Positions 16,156-24,276 are shown, counted from the stretch's first letter. The stretch is 64,000 bases of DNA from Halorubrum sp. GN11_10-6_MGM (GCF_005435165.1 NZ_SGUC01000008.1:1-64000); one strand, 5' to 3'. The notes: a model not told the origin generated them from the sequence alone. Numbers and translations are program-made.

Positions 16156-18870
16156 GTGAGTAAACCCGCCGACAGCACTCCGATAGACACCAGATCTTCG
16201 GGTACAACCCCTGGGGTCGACGCCGGGACCACCTACTCGCAGACGCCAAGTCTCGACGGGATTGTCGTTCACGATCCCGAATCAACCGCGACCGGCCTCT
16301 GGACGCAACTCACGGATCCATGGAGTGGCGCTGGACTCGCCGAGGCAATTGTCATCGCCGTGCGCGAACTCGTTACAGACAAGAGTCCTGTCGAGGCACA
16401 TACACTGCTCGAGGACTTCGTCGACGATGCGCTCGATGGGGCACTTGCCCATGTCCTGCGGTCGTTGGCAGCGAGCCAGTCTGATCAGCGGTTCTGGAGG
16501 GCGCTTGTGACGCTGCCGCAGCTCGGGAGCGCCCGGCCGATGGGTTGTCGGTCCGACCTCGAGGACACCCACGCGGCGCTTGCACCGCTCGTAGAGAGCA
16601 CGCACACGCCAACCGTCTCGATCCGGCTACCTGGCGGGTTTCGCGATGTCGACGCCGAGACGCGCCGATCGTGGTGTCATCTCGTCGCCGCTCTCGGCCA
16701 AGCAGCAGACGTTCGACTCGTCTGTTCAGGCGTCGATCGAGCGTGGCTCGCACATCACCATCGCGACGATCTCCCCGGCGTTAGTGATCGGTCGGATTCA
16801 GAGCTTGATGAGAACGCCCTCAAGACCGCGCTGGACGTCGTCGACGTTGGCAGCCGTCACGCCCGGGTGCTGTCGCTGCTCGCCGAGGAGGACACGGAGA
16901 CGCTCGCCTACAGCCGCCTGTACAGCGCGTTCAGCGTGAATCATTCACGTGTACGGCAAGTCATTGGCGACCTCGTCGACGTCGAACTCGTCGAAACATA
17001 TGGCTCATCCCAAGAACGGCGTGTCGAGTTGACTACGGCTGGACGTCAGTTCCATGAGCAAGAAATCGCTGTACAGCGGCGACTTGACGAGTGCGTTAGC
17101 AAATCTCGAAAACTCTCCACTGATAGCCGTGTAACCCCGCGTACACACGGGGAGGGTCCGGACCAGACTGAGACCACACCATCTAGCACCGCTGACCGCC
17201 ACCGTCTCCCTTCTCACCACGAAACCCGCTACTGTGACCGACGTACAGCTGCCGCAGCCCTTGGAACAGCAACTGAGTCTGGGGTATCAGTGGTCAATTA
17301 CCCAGTTGCCCCACAAGACGATCGGGCAGAAGGCCGGTGGCATCATGAAGACGGCCACCTCGCCGTTACTGCCGAGGGTGATAACCCCCTGCAGGTGTGG
17401 ACCACGCTGGCGTTAGCTCTCGCCGATCATCGGACCTTCGACCAAATCCTCACCAAACACCGACTTGAGGACCACGGTGTACTCGACATGCTTGAGGACG
17501 GCAGGACGGTTCTCCGGGAGATGCGGAATATCGGCTGGCTCCCTGATGAGGTCGACTCCTATGACGACCTCCGTGGTGCGTTCCTCGAGGCGGCGGCCGA
17601 ACTGGCCGAACTCACTGGGAAATATGCTGAAGCTGAGGATGATGAGCTCCGTGGCCCGATCACTCGGGATGCCCTCGGACTGGCTGGATCGCTGACGCAT
17701 CTCCTTGACCTCGTCGACGTGGAGCTCACTCGAGTCGTGAAGCTTCCCGAGTTTTCGCGGCGGTTTGACGACGATCGTCGCGACGCCTTGTTCAACTCGC
17801 TCGCTATTGGCTCAGCCATCGGGAGCAACTACGGCCACCACGTTGCCTACCGACAGCTGTTCGAGGATCGGACTGACAAGCGACAGCAGGCGTTCGACCC
17901 GACTGTCGACGCCGCTGATCCATGGGCTCGACTCATCGGTTCGTGGACGCTGGTTGGGGACTTCGCTGGGAAGACTGAGGCCGTGGCCGACGCTCTTCGC
18001 GAGCATTTCGGCGGCCTTGACCCACACGAGGATGCCCCGGAGATCGCTATCCGTAGTGAGGTACGGACTGAGCCGACGCGCCGTCAAGTTACGGAGACGG
18101 CCCGTCGGATGCTCGCGACCAAGGACCTCCGACTCACTCCCGAGGCGACGTCCGTCCTCCACGGCCTCGCTCGGACCCCATTCGATGTCGCTGACGCCCT
18201 CCAGTATCTCGCCGGCGACAATGATGGCCGCCGGGTTGATGCTGCCGAGATCCGCTACGCTCTCGCCCAGTTAGATCCCGGCCGACTCCTCCGGGGGATC
18301 GACGGCCGACGGACCACGCCCCGAAAACTTGTCTCGACGCTCCTCGAGGCTGACCGCCCGATAAGTGGGGCCGATCTCGACGAGCGGGCCGATGTCTCAA
18401 CTCGGTCGCGACGAGATCATCTCGCCGATCTCGTTGAGGTCGGTCTCGTCGAGGAGACCGGGCGGGTCTACCGGCTCACCCTCTCGTTCGACGCCGCCAA
18501 TGGCGCCGACGCCGAGCGCTACACCGACGTATGGCCGGCACTTGTCGCGGATCCGGAGATGTCGCCATCGGTCCACGTCGCTGCGAAGGTGCTCCGAGTC
18601 AGTAGGGAGCACCACGGTCCGGGTGACCCCGTCGAGACAGTGGGGTGGCCGTATACTGGCGTTAGTGATCCACCCGACCTTCGCGAGCTCTCAACATCAC
18701 GGCCATATCTCGATGATATCCTCCCAGCGCTGTGGGGTATCCGTGAACGCACCGAGTATGTCGATGATCCGGGTGTCACTCCCGCCCTGAGTACTGCTCC
18801 GCTTCGTGCCGGCCCATCAGTCGACCAGACAGCGCTCCAAGATGTAAGTGACGAGGGTGCTACAGGATAA
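16156..18870 (+). CDS. Giant DUF5817-like protein lacking the zinc ribbon
   Basis: The product is about 904 residues, paralogous to the 26187-29396 protein along most of its length: DPWSGAGLAEAIVIAVRELV against the matching ALAVRELVGG region, SIRLPGGFRDVD against VRIDESFREIG, NPLQVWTTLALALADH against NPMQWAVCTARSLADT, RRFDDDRRDALFNSLAIGSAIGSNYG against the SDFDDEKLSSIAKFVGINSAIGSKYG region. A winged-helix part (VSTRSRRDHLADLVEVGLVEETGRVYRLT) lies near the C-terminus and another near residues 260-310. I chose GTG 16156, preceded by GGAGG at 16143. The protein lacks the N-terminal zinc ribbon of its paralogue. Function is unknown; the winged helices point to DNA binding. Confidence 0.7.
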   Translation: MSKPADSTPIDTRSSGTTPGVDAGTTYSQTPSLDGIVVHDPESTATGLWTQLTDPWSGAGLAEAIVIAVRELVTDKSPVEAHTLLEDFVDDALDGALAHVLRSLAASQSDQRFWRALVTLPQLGSARPMGCRSDLEDTHAALAPLVESTHTPTVSIRLPGGFRDVDAETRRSWCHLVAALGQAADVRLVCSGVDRAWLAHHHRDDLPGVSDRSDSELDENALKTALDVVDVGSRHARVLSLLAEEDTETLAYSRLYSAFSVNHSRVRQVIGDLVDVELVETYGSSQERRVELTTAGRQFHEQEIAVQRRLDECVSKSRKLSTDSRVTPRTHGEGPDQTETTPSSTADRHRLPSHHETRYCDRRTAAAALGTATESGVSVVNYPVAPQDDRAEGRWHHEDGHLAVTAEGDNPLQVWTTLALALADHRTFDQILTKHRLEDHGVLDMLEDGRTVLREMRNIGWLPDEVDSYDDLRGAFLEAAAELAELTGKYAEAEDDELRGPITRDALGLAGSLTHLLDLVDVELTRVVKLPEFSRRFDDDRRDALFNSLAIGSAIGSNYGHHVAYRQLFEDRTDKRQQAFDPTVDAADPWARLIGSWTLVGDFAGKTEAVADALREHFGGLDPHEDAPEIAIRSEVRTEPTRRQVTETARRMLATKDLRLTPEATSVLHGLARTPFDVADALQYLAGDNDGRRVDAAEIRYALAQLDPGRLLRGIDGRRTTPRKLVSTLLEADRPISGADLDERADVSTRSRRDHLADLVEVGLVEETGRVYRLTLSFDAANGADAERYTDVWPALVADPEMSPSVHVAAKVLRVSREHHGPGDPVETVGWPYTGVSDPPDLRELSTSRPYLDDILPALWGIRERTEYVDDPGVTPALSTAPLRAGPSVDQTALQDVSDEGATG

Positions 18871-19070
18871 CGATCTCCCGGATTGTCTTGTCTTCGATGT
18901 AGTGGTACCCGCGGCGCTGAGCGTATCGATCTATCTGTTTGTGTTTCTCTCTTGAACTGGCCGGGGAGACTCTCAGACACGTTGTTGGAATTAATCAGCT
19001 CCCCAGTTCGACTGGTTCTTACAGCGGATCTGACTGGCGAGGTCTCAGCTGTTTGAATAGACGAGAATTT
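18871..19070 (-). other. Stretch with a C-terminal gene remnant
   Basis: On the minus strand a short frame reads AQRRGYHYIEDKTIREIVIL and stops near 18870. It looks like the tail of a lost gene abutting the end of the DUF5817-like gene. Nothing else is visible. Confidence 0.3.
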
Positions 19071-19520
19071 ATGATGACTGACAGACCACCCGGCGTATGG
19101 ATATCGACTGGGAACGCTATCAGGATAGCTACCCGTACCGAGCTTGTGTTTCTCTACACTACTTGGAACGGGCAATCCGAATCCCTGAACCAACGGGCCT
19201 TCAGGGCTACTGGGAGGAGTCTTGCGAGAAACGTCGCATTCCTCGCACTCGTGTTCGGAACGTTGTGGTTGCTGTCGGCTTCCGGTGGAACGTACGGGAT
19301 AGCGATGGTCAGGGTCGGTGCGATAATCCTTGCTTGGACAGCTTTCAGAGTTCATGAGAAGGCGTTCAGGGAGGCGGCGTTGGTACCTGATGATCGGAAG
19401 GGTGATACACCGTATCAGGAACGGGTTTCAATGACGGCGATGAATTACGCGGATGCCGCGTCTGGCGTGTTGTTGGTGGCATCAGGATTCGTGGTGCGGG
19501 TGGTGATCTCTCTCGGATGA
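19071..19520 (+). CDS. Small membrane protein, unknown
   Basis: This protein of about 149 residues from ATG 19071 (a second ATG follows at 19074) has three hydrophobic segments: NVAFLALVFGTLWLLSASG, GIAMVRVGAIILAWTAF and DAASGVLLVASGFVVRVVI. A basic N-terminal region precedes them. It converges on the TraB-like membrane gene at 19533 with only 12 bp between stops. I recognise no family. Confidence 0.5.
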   Translation: MMTDRPPGVWISTGNAIRIATRTELVFLYTTWNGQSESLNQRAFRATGRSLARNVAFLALVFGTLWLLSASGGTYGIAMVRVGAIILAWTAFRVHEKAFREAALVPDDRKGDTPYQERVSMTAMNYADAASGVLLVASGFVVRVVISLG

Positions 19521-19532
19521 CTCGGTTGAGGG

Positions 19533-20276
19533 TCAGGTGAACGGAATGTGTAGGATTTGGACGTAATTCAGGAGAATTGTGTAAAAGACATAGAGAACAC
19601 TGAAAAACACGAATCCGGGATAGAGGAGTTCCTTTAACGACGAAATCGATAAGAACGGGTACTGGGGAGGCCTCACATCGGGTTCGGGTAAGTCATCGGG
19701 GAGGTAGTCAGGGATATTCTTGGCGTGTTCGTTACCAACTACGGCAACGACTCGACCTCCTTCCCGAGCTGCTTCGGTGATCTGTTCGGCGATTACCTCA
19801 TCTCGACCGCCCTCTGACCTTCGAGACTCATGAATGCGGAGGACGAGGAGCGGCAGGAGCGAACTGACGAACAGCCAACCGGCGCCCGCCAAGACTCTGC
19901 CATCCATCCCGATGTAGAGCGAGTAGGTGAGAAGGACAAAAAAGAGGCTGACTGCGAACATCTGTACGAGTACGTGTGAGTTGTGAAGGACGTCGAGATC
20001 GGTTTTTCTGGTGTACTCGGTATCGGCGCCTTGCGCATCAGCAAGGTCTTCGAGGATGGTGTGATCAGCGTAGATTTGACGAGCGAATAAATATTGAAAA
20101 ATGAGCATTATCCAGCCATACCACTGCTGTGTGAGGCTGTATTCGGCTTCCTCGGCTTGGCCTTCAAGAATGAGGTGATCCACCCCTTCAACGAGGATCT
20201 CGCGTTCCTCCTCGAGATCGGCGTTGGAACTGTGTATCTCGCCTTTTATTATAATGTCTGTCCCTGCGTCGCTCAT
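19533..20276 (-). CDS. TraB/TIKI-like membrane protein
   Basis: The protein is about 247 residues from ATG 20276, where the upstream extension overlaps the regulator gene. The first block, TDIIIKGEIHSSNADLEEEREILVEGVDHLILEGQ, and the later RVVAVVGNEHAKNIPDYLP match the two ends of the TraB/PrgY/TIKI fold, in which a conserved Glu-x-His and Gly-x-x-His form the presumed metal centre. Between them, two or three helices (LIFQYLFARQIY, VLVQMFAVSLFFVLLTYSLYIGM, AGAGWLFVSSLLPLLVL) and a C-terminal pair anchor it. It follows a repressor-like gene by 58 bp and is probably in its operon. TraB family members are proposed peptidases or signal modifiers; the role here is open. Confidence 0.55.
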   Translation of the reverse strand: MSDAGTDIIIKGEIHSSNADLEEEREILVEGVDHLILEGQAEEAEYSLTQQWYGWIMLIFQYLFARQIYADHTILEDLADAQGADTEYTRKTDLDVLHNSHVLVQMFAVSLFFVLLTYSLYIGMDGRVLAGAGWLFVSSLLPLLVLRIHESRRSEGGRDEVIAEQITEAAREGGRVVAVVGNEHAKNIPDYLPDDLPEPDVRPPQYPFLSISSLKELLYPGFVFFSVLYVFYTILLNYVQILHIPFT

Positions 20277-20334
20277 TATCAAATATAACTCATCAGGGCT
20301 TGTTAATAGGAACCAGCATTGATGGGTAGTCCGC

Positions 20335-20586
20335 TCAGATGTCGTTAGGATCGATATCTCCAGCCAAATACTGTTTGCCCGCGTTAGTGATCTCGTAGTA
20401 TCCTCGCTTGACGCGTTCGACGAAGCCATGATCGACAAGTTCTGAGAGTCGGCGGTTCACTTCACTTCTCGACTTGTCGATGTTGAATGCGATTACAGAT
20501 GGTGACAGGACCAGCCCAGATGTGTCTAGCGCCTCGAGAATCCGATCGTCAATCGGCATCTGCATCCACGGCGCTGGCTCTCTCAC
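20335..20586 (-). CDS. PhiH1-repressor-like winged-helix protein
   Basis: The 83 residues begin MREPAPWMQMPIDDRILEALDTSGLVLSPSVIAFNI, which matches the start of haloarchaeal phage phiH1-repressor-like proteins. Helix 3 is SRSEVNRRLSELVDHGFVERVKRG, and a wing and short tail follow. It is complete. It heads an operon with the TraB-like gene. The palindrome CTCACTTATTAGTGAG at 20660-20675, about 75 bp upstream, is a candidate operator and could also affect the divergent nuclease operon. Confidence 0.75.
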   Translation of the reverse strand: MREPAPWMQMPIDDRILEALDTSGLVLSPSVIAFNIDKSRSEVNRRLSELVDHGFVERVKRGYYEITNAGKQYLAGDIDPNDI

Positions 20587-20659
20587 TCAGATTCTCCTCT
20601 ATTCCCCATCATCCTTCCGACCGATATATCAGATGCGATAACTATTTGATGATTTTAAC

Positions 20660-20675
20660 CTCACTTATTAGTGAG
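20660..20675. promoter_or_regulatory. Candidate operator palindrome
   Basis: CTCACT-TATT-AGTGAG is a perfect 6-bp inverted repeat in an AT-rich stretch between the winged-helix gene and the divergent nuclease operon. A single dimeric repressor such as the 20335 product could bind it. Confidence 0.45.
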
Positions 20676-20712
20676 ATTTTTATATTTGCTCTACGTATCC
20701 AACTTGTGAGCC

Positions 20713-20853
20713 ATGGTGTCACAATATCGTTCGCTGCTTCGAGTGGCTCGGAATGGACTCATTCAACAAATGGGTTCAGAAGCCGCGAAGCTATCTGATG
20801 AACAACTTCCCACGAGGCTTGCCTCTGGCGTGGTAACGATGAGGATTCTATGA
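20713..20853 (+). CDS. Small protein, translationally coupled to nuclease
   Basis: A 46-codon frame from ATG 20713 reads MVSQYRSLLRVARNGLIQQM and on to VTMRIL. Its stop TGA (20851-20853) overlaps the ATG of the nuclease gene at 20850. The four-base overlap is the same arrangement as between the next two genes, which supports it as real. It is helical, basic at the start, and of unknown function. Confidence 0.45.
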   Translation: MVSQYRSLLRVARNGLIQQMGSEAAKLSDEQLPTRLASGVVTMRIL

Positions 20854-21455
20854 CAGCAAACTCCTCTGGTAATCCCGACATCGTCAATCCTGAGATGAAG
20901 TTGGAAGATGTTCGCGAAGGAATAGACGCCAACACATGTGAAGGACGGGGACGAGAAACTGCTTCTGGCCGGGGATACAACGCGGAACGCCTCGCTAACG
21001 CCATATTTAGTGAATTGGGATTGATTAATCGGTGGTCAGTACAACCTCACGTTGACGCCTACATTCGCGGTGAGGTACCCTACTATATAGAGGTCAAGTC
21101 CTGCGTCAACCGGTATCAGAGTAGCAACAAAGAGTTGGGTCGATACGGTCAGTTCCGGATCTGGTGGCCTCATCATAACCGACTCCAAGCTGAAAACTCA
21201 GTTTACGATTCACGAACAGCGATTTACTTTTTTGTCGTGTATGCCGTTATAGATGGGATCGAAAAGGAAGTGGGAAAACTGATTGTACCTGTTGAGAAGA
21301 TTGACGACGTTCTCGATAGGTGGTCTCTGGAAGACCATGTGACGATGGGTGAGCAACGATGCCGTCAAATATCGTGGCATCTCCTTCTGAAGCGATTGGG
21401 CGTTTCGATAGATGAATTCAAATCTGAAGATATTATCGACCTCACAGATGAGTGA
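20850..21455 (+). CDS. PD-(D/E)XK nuclease-like protein
   Basis: This 201-residue protein shows the core of the PD-(D/E)XK fold: GYNAERLANAIFSELG with its Glu, VQPHVDAYIRG with the Asp, and YYIEVKSCVNR giving the E-x-K pair, at about residues 48, 70 and 80-82. A helical half with FRIWWPHH and the C-terminal SWHLLLKRLGVS follows. No repeat or membrane part is present. It overlaps the small upstream gene and the downstream exonuclease gene, so the three form one operon. A decayed copy exists at 8484-12099. The function may be defence or element maintenance; this is inferred. Confidence 0.65.
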   Translation: MTANSSGNPDIVNPEMKLEDVREGIDANTCEGRGRETASGRGYNAERLANAIFSELGLINRWSVQPHVDAYIRGEVPYYIEVKSCVNRYQSSNKELGRYGQFRIWWPHHNRLQAENSVYDSRTAIYFFVVYAVIDGIEKEVGKLIVPVEKIDDVLDRWSLEDHVTMGEQRCRQISWHLLLKRLGVSIDEFKSEDIIDLTDE

Positions 21456-22104
21456 CTCACGACTCGCTCCAGTTGCGTTTGACATCGAGACTTCTGGATT
21501 TGATGCGGACGCGGTCATCACCGTTGCTGGGTTCGCCCACGGTCTCGGTGAATCGCTTATTCTCAATACTGGCGGCCATAGCGAGGTAGATCGCAACACA
21601 CTGGTGACGGCACTTGATGAGGAGTCAACTGGGACGGTCCAGCTCGAAGTCGTTGCTGACGAGGGCAAACTCCTTGAGCTGGTCGCGTCGTTTGTCACGG
21701 ACCAACTCGATGGTGACACCCACTACGTGACCGCGTTCAACGGCGAGACGTGGAACGGTGGGTTCGATCTTCCCTTCTGTCGGACGCGATTTCTCCAACA
21801 TGGACTACGATGGCCCTTTGGTGACATCGCGTACGCCGACATGATACAGGTGGTTGACCGGTTCAATACACAGGATCAGACTGATCTCGTTGGGGTGTAT
21901 GATGTCCTTGTTGGTGAGGAGACGTGCGACCCGTTCGACGATAGCGCTGAAGCCGTTGACGCGTTCCAGGCCGGCGACTGGCTTCCACTCTGTAAGCACA
22001 ACCTAGCCGACATCCAGCGAACCCGGAAGTTGGCTGAACTGGCCGGGCAGTTTGTCGCTCAGTCGGATTTCAAGATGAAGAATCTCCAGCCACCACATCG
22101 ATGA
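21448..22104 (+). CDS. DEDD-type 3'-5' exonuclease (RNase H-like)
   Basis: The 218-residue protein begins near FDIETSGFDADAVITVAG, the D-x-E first motif of DnaQ-like exonucleases. The second motif is HYVTAFNGETWNGGFDLPFC with N...D, and the last is CKHNLADIQRTRKLAELAGQF. Two metal ions would be held by these acids to cleave nucleic acid 3' to 5'. ATG 21448 overlaps the nuclease stop (GATGAGTGA), so I prefer it over the longer start at 21412. Together with the PD-(D/E)XK gene it forms a two-nuclease operon with no polymerase or helicase. Confidence 0.75.
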   Translation: MSDSRLAPVAFDIETSGFDADAVITVAGFAHGLGESLILNTGGHSEVDRNTLVTALDEESTGTVQLEVVADEGKLLELVASFVTDQLDGDTHYVTAFNGETWNGGFDLPFCRTRFLQHGLRWPFGDIAYADMIQVVDRFNTQDQTDLVGVYDVLVGEETCDPFDDSAEAVDAFQAGDWLPLCKHNLADIQRTRKLAELAGQFVAQSDFKMKNLQPPHR

Positions 22105-22114
22105 AGGATTTATC

Positions 22115-22234
22115 GTGAACGAAATGCCGCGAGATGTAGAGCAGCATGTCGATTGGATAGCGAGGGACCTACCTTCGTCACAGATCACAACTGCGCGATG
22201 GCTACTCGCGGCCCGCAGTCACGCTATTTTTTAG
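22115..22234 (+). CDS. Possible small protein at end of nuclease operon
   Basis: A 39-codon frame from GTG 22115 (or ATG 22124) reads MPRDVEQHVDWIARDLPSSQ and ends LLAARSHAIF. It starts 11 bp after the exonuclease stop, with GAAGG nearby as a possible binding site. It could be a short helical protein or the start of a gene cut by the IS630-type element 33 bp further on. Confidence 0.3.
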   Translation: MNEMPRDVEQHVDWIARDLPSSQITTARWLLAARSHAIF

Positions 22235-22307
22235 AGTAGTACTTTCGCCCCGCTCGCCCGAAGTATATACTCAACGTCGAAAGTTTTGAGACACAGAAGC
22301 TCATCGT

Positions 22308-22838
22308 TTGAGTATGTCCAAGGACGGGAACAAGATTCCCGATCTTTCAGTTGAGCGCGTCCGCGAGCAGCTCGCGGACGAGCGTGATCCGAAAGCAATC
22401 AAACGGCTCACTACTGCACGCGAATATCTCGCTGGGCTATCTCCAGATAAGATCGAGGAAAAATACGGATGGCCTCGTCAGACAGTGTACAACTGGTTGG
22501 ATCGCTTCGAAGAGCGCGACTTTGAAGACGCGCTCTACGACGACGAACGTCCAGGAAGACCGCCTGAGCTCTCTGACGAACAGTTCCAACAATTCGCTGA
22601 AACACTCAACCAATCACCCGAAGAAGCTGGATACGATGAGCCTGCTTGGTCGAGTATACTAGCTCAACAACACCTCATAACTGAGTTTGATGTTGCACAT
22701 TCCCGGCGTCACGTTCAGCGACTAATGAAAGAGGCCGAGGTTTCCTGGAAGAAACCTCGGCCAGAACCAGCCTCGGCTGACGAGGAAGATCTTGAACGGT
22801 ACGACGACGAGCTCAAAAAAAGTCGGGAGACGGGATGA
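22308..22838 (+). CDS. IS630-family transposase, N-terminal frame
   Basis: The 176 residues hold the helix-turn-helix DNA-binding half: REYLAGLSPDKIEEKYGWPRQTVYNWLDRFEERDF and then AWSSILAQQHLITEFDVAHSRRHVQRLMKEAEVSWKKPRP. The frame ends 30 bases after an A7 run at 22813-22819. The catalytic half continues in the +1 frame at 22792-23334. The fusion point CTC-AAA-AAA-AGT suits a slip on the A run during transcription or translation, as known for several IS families. A simple inactivating mutation is also possible. Confidence 0.8.
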   Translation: MSMSKDGNKIPDLSVERVREQLADERDPKAIKRLTTAREYLAGLSPDKIEEKYGWPRQTVYNWLDRFEERDFEDALYDDERPGRPPELSDEQFQQFAETLNQSPEEAGYDEPAWSSILAQQHLITEFDVAHSRRHVQRLMKEAEVSWKKPRPEPASADEEDLERYDDELKKSRETG

Positions 22839-23334
22839 AGACAGGCTGGTCATAACGATTGATCAGTTCAGGAAATCGGTTGGAGCTGATCTCAGATATG
22901 CGTGGTTTCCGATTGACGAGAGGCCGACAGTGAACGTGTCGGCCTCTCGTGATGGAATCAATTTCTTGGGCGGTCTCACCGAGAACGGCGAGACCATGTT
23001 TTTGGAATGCGCTGGTTCGTTCAACAAGGAAACGACGGTTCGATTTCTCCAGTCACTTCAGGCAAGATTCGGAGAGAAACTGCTCGTGGTTCTCGACAAA
23101 GGTTCCTATTTCACAGCGAAGAAAGTCAAGGAGTTTGCCGAGAAATCGAAGCTAGAGCTTCTATATCTCCCGACTGGGATGGCTAAGCTAAATCCAACCG
23201 AGGAGTGTTGGCGACAACTCAGATCAACCCTTGGTAATCAATACTTTGGAGAAATTGACGAACTTCGGAGTGAGATCCGCTCAGCGATGAAAGAGATCAA
23301 TCCGCCCGGAGTGTATCAGTATCTCTGTCGGTGA
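22792..23334 (+). CDS. IS630-family transposase, catalytic frame
   Basis: The frame gives the DDE domain: ITIDQFRKSVGADLRYAWFP with the first Asp (replacing the usual DE of this group), LLVVLDKGSYFTAKKV with the second Asp, and LYLPTGMAKLNPTEECWRQLR with the Glu. It has no good start of its own except ATG 22792, so it is probably made as the tail of a frameshifted fusion with 22308-22838. The C-terminus is complete (YQYLCR). Confidence 0.8.
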   Translation: MNGTTTSSKKVGRRDEDRLVITIDQFRKSVGADLRYAWFPIDERPTVNVSASRDGINFLGGLTENGETMFLECAGSFNKETTVRFLQSLQARFGEKLLVVLDKGSYFTAKKVKEFAEKSKLELLYLPTGMAKLNPTEECWRQLRSTLGNQYFGEIDELRSEIRSAMKEINPPGVYQYLCR

Positions 23335-23337
23335 GTA

Positions 23338-23463
23338 TAAGTCGCAGAGTCTGTAATCTCGAGGTGAGGGAGCAAAGCTGAGTCGGTCTCACCGACCGAA
23401 CCAACTCTAAAACAGTGTCACACGCTCCCTCTCCCCCTGAAAGAAGCCGCCGATCTCGTGAGA
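23338..23463. other. Flank of IS630-type element
   Basis: TA at 23338 marks the right target duplication. No gene is seen before the zinc protein starts at 23464. Confidence 0.4.
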
Positions 23464-23631
23464 ATGACCCCCGATAATCCAGAGACGGTCCGTGGCACCT
23501 GCTCATTCTGTGGCGAGGCAGTTACCGGCCAGCACGCGATCATCGAGTATGAAACAGCTAGCGGTGAACCGGGCGTGTGGGCCGAATGCCCCGGCTGTAG
23601 CGAAATCGTCGATCCCATCAATGCTCAGTAA
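23464..23631 (+). CDS. Small zinc-finger protein
   Basis: The 55-residue frame MTPDNPETVRGTCSFCGEAV to IVDPINAQ has two CxxC pairs (CSFC and CPGC) about 28 residues apart, so it should fold around one zinc ion. Haloarchaea carry many such tiny proteins, often of unknown role. It ends inside the start of the next zinc-ribbon gene (overlap of 23621-23631), so the two are co-translated. Confidence 0.65.
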   Translation: MTPDNPETVRGTCSFCGEAVTGQHAIIEYETASGEPGVWAECPGCSEIVDPINAQ

Positions 23632-23776
23632 ACAGTTCATCCAGCAGATTGTCAGACTCAGACCCCCATCGACAACGCACCACGAGTGCCGTCACTGTGG
23701 GTACAGCGTGGAGAAAGACGTCGACGAATGTCCACAGTGTGGCTCTCACGAGATTGCGGCCTACGACCTCGAGTAA
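23621..23776 (+). CDS. Small zinc-ribbon protein
   Basis: The 51 residues begin MLSKQFIQQIVRLRPPSTTH and carry CRHCGYSVEKDVDECPQCGS, a classical zinc ribbon with CxxC and CxxC. It overlaps the preceding zinc-finger gene by 11 bases in another frame. The Cys spacing is intact. Its role is unknown. A longer reading from 23492 runs through the previous gene and is rejected. Confidence 0.65.
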   Translation: MLSKQFIQQIVRLRPPSTTHHECRHCGYSVEKDVDECPQCGSHEIAAYDLE

Positions 23777-23810
23777 TTGGTGAAGGGCTCACAGTTGGTA
23801 GAGAAGCTCA

Positions 23811-23864
23811 ATACCTTATGTAGCATCCGGACGCTAATGTGGCTCCAATTGTTACATAAGGTAT
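23811..23864. promoter_or_regulatory. Inverted repeat overlapping a start codon
   Basis: ATACCTTATGTA (23811-23822) and TACATAAGGTAT (23853-23864) form a perfect 12-bp inverted repeat with a 30-bp spacer. The right arm covers the ATG (23863) of the DUF6788-like gene. This may be a two-site operator or a DNA site recognised by the product. Confidence 0.55.
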
Positions 23865-24210
23865 GGAGCAGCCGTCACCGCCCGCCTCGCTCCCGAAGTA
23901 TCTCGCGGAGGGGCTCCCGAAACAGGATACGGAGACGCTCCAAGAGGCACACAGCTACGTCGAGGCGCTGATCAAGTATCGCGACCAGTCGATCGACGCC
24001 GATGAACTGCCCGAGGCTGCCGAGCCCGTCGACGAGCCTAACAATTCGGAGAACGGAACGGTCGTCAAAGAGAAAGTCACCTGTGGCGATGCGAGCTGTA
24101 AATGCGCCAGCGGAGATCGTCAGGATATGCACGGACCGTATCTCTACCGCTACTATCGTGAGAATGGGACGATGAAATCGGAGTACATCGGGAAACCAGG
24201 AAGTGAGTAG
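23863..24210 (+). CDS. DUF6788-like protein
   Basis: This 115-residue protein is built as a helical N-terminus (SLPKYLAEGLPKQDTETLQEAHSYVEALIKYRD), an acidic linker, and the C-terminal signature VKEKVTCGDASCKCASGDRQDMHGPYLYRYYRENGTM that ends EYIGKP. The CGxxxCxCxSG cluster and HGPY are the marks of haloarchaeal DUF6788 proteins, often found with mobile DNA. The Cys cluster could bind a metal. Its ATG lies inside a 12-bp inverted repeat arm, so transcription may be leaderless and self-controlled. Confidence 0.7.
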   Translation: MEQPSPPASLPKYLAEGLPKQDTETLQEAHSYVEALIKYRDQSIDADELPEAAEPVDEPNNSENGTVVKEKVTCGDASCKCASGDRQDMHGPYLYRYYRENGTMKSEYIGKPGSE

Positions 24211-24276
24211 CGGTAGATCGAGACGGCCAAAATTTCGACGACGCCGGCCCTACAGGCGGTCGGTGATAAATCGACG

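Larger units (their letters stand above)
22268..23337 (+). mobile_element. IS630-family insertion sequence
   Basis: Short terminal repeats TACTCAACG (22268-22276) and the inverse of TACTCACCG (ending 23337) are flanked by TA on both sides (22266-22267 and 23338-23339). A TA target is normal for the IS630/Tc1 group. The transposase is in two overlapping frames. Confidence 0.7.

Noticed and set aside
18519-19355. Minus-strand frame of 278 codons
   Set aside because: It covers the antisense of the DUF5817-like and small membrane genes and is rich in Ser, Arg and Pro, as shadow frames in GC-rich DNA are.
22308-22838. Independent regulator for the helix-turn-helix half of the IS630-type transposase
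   Set aside because: The adjacent catalytic frame, the TA duplication and the short terminal repeats show that it is the front half of a transposase.
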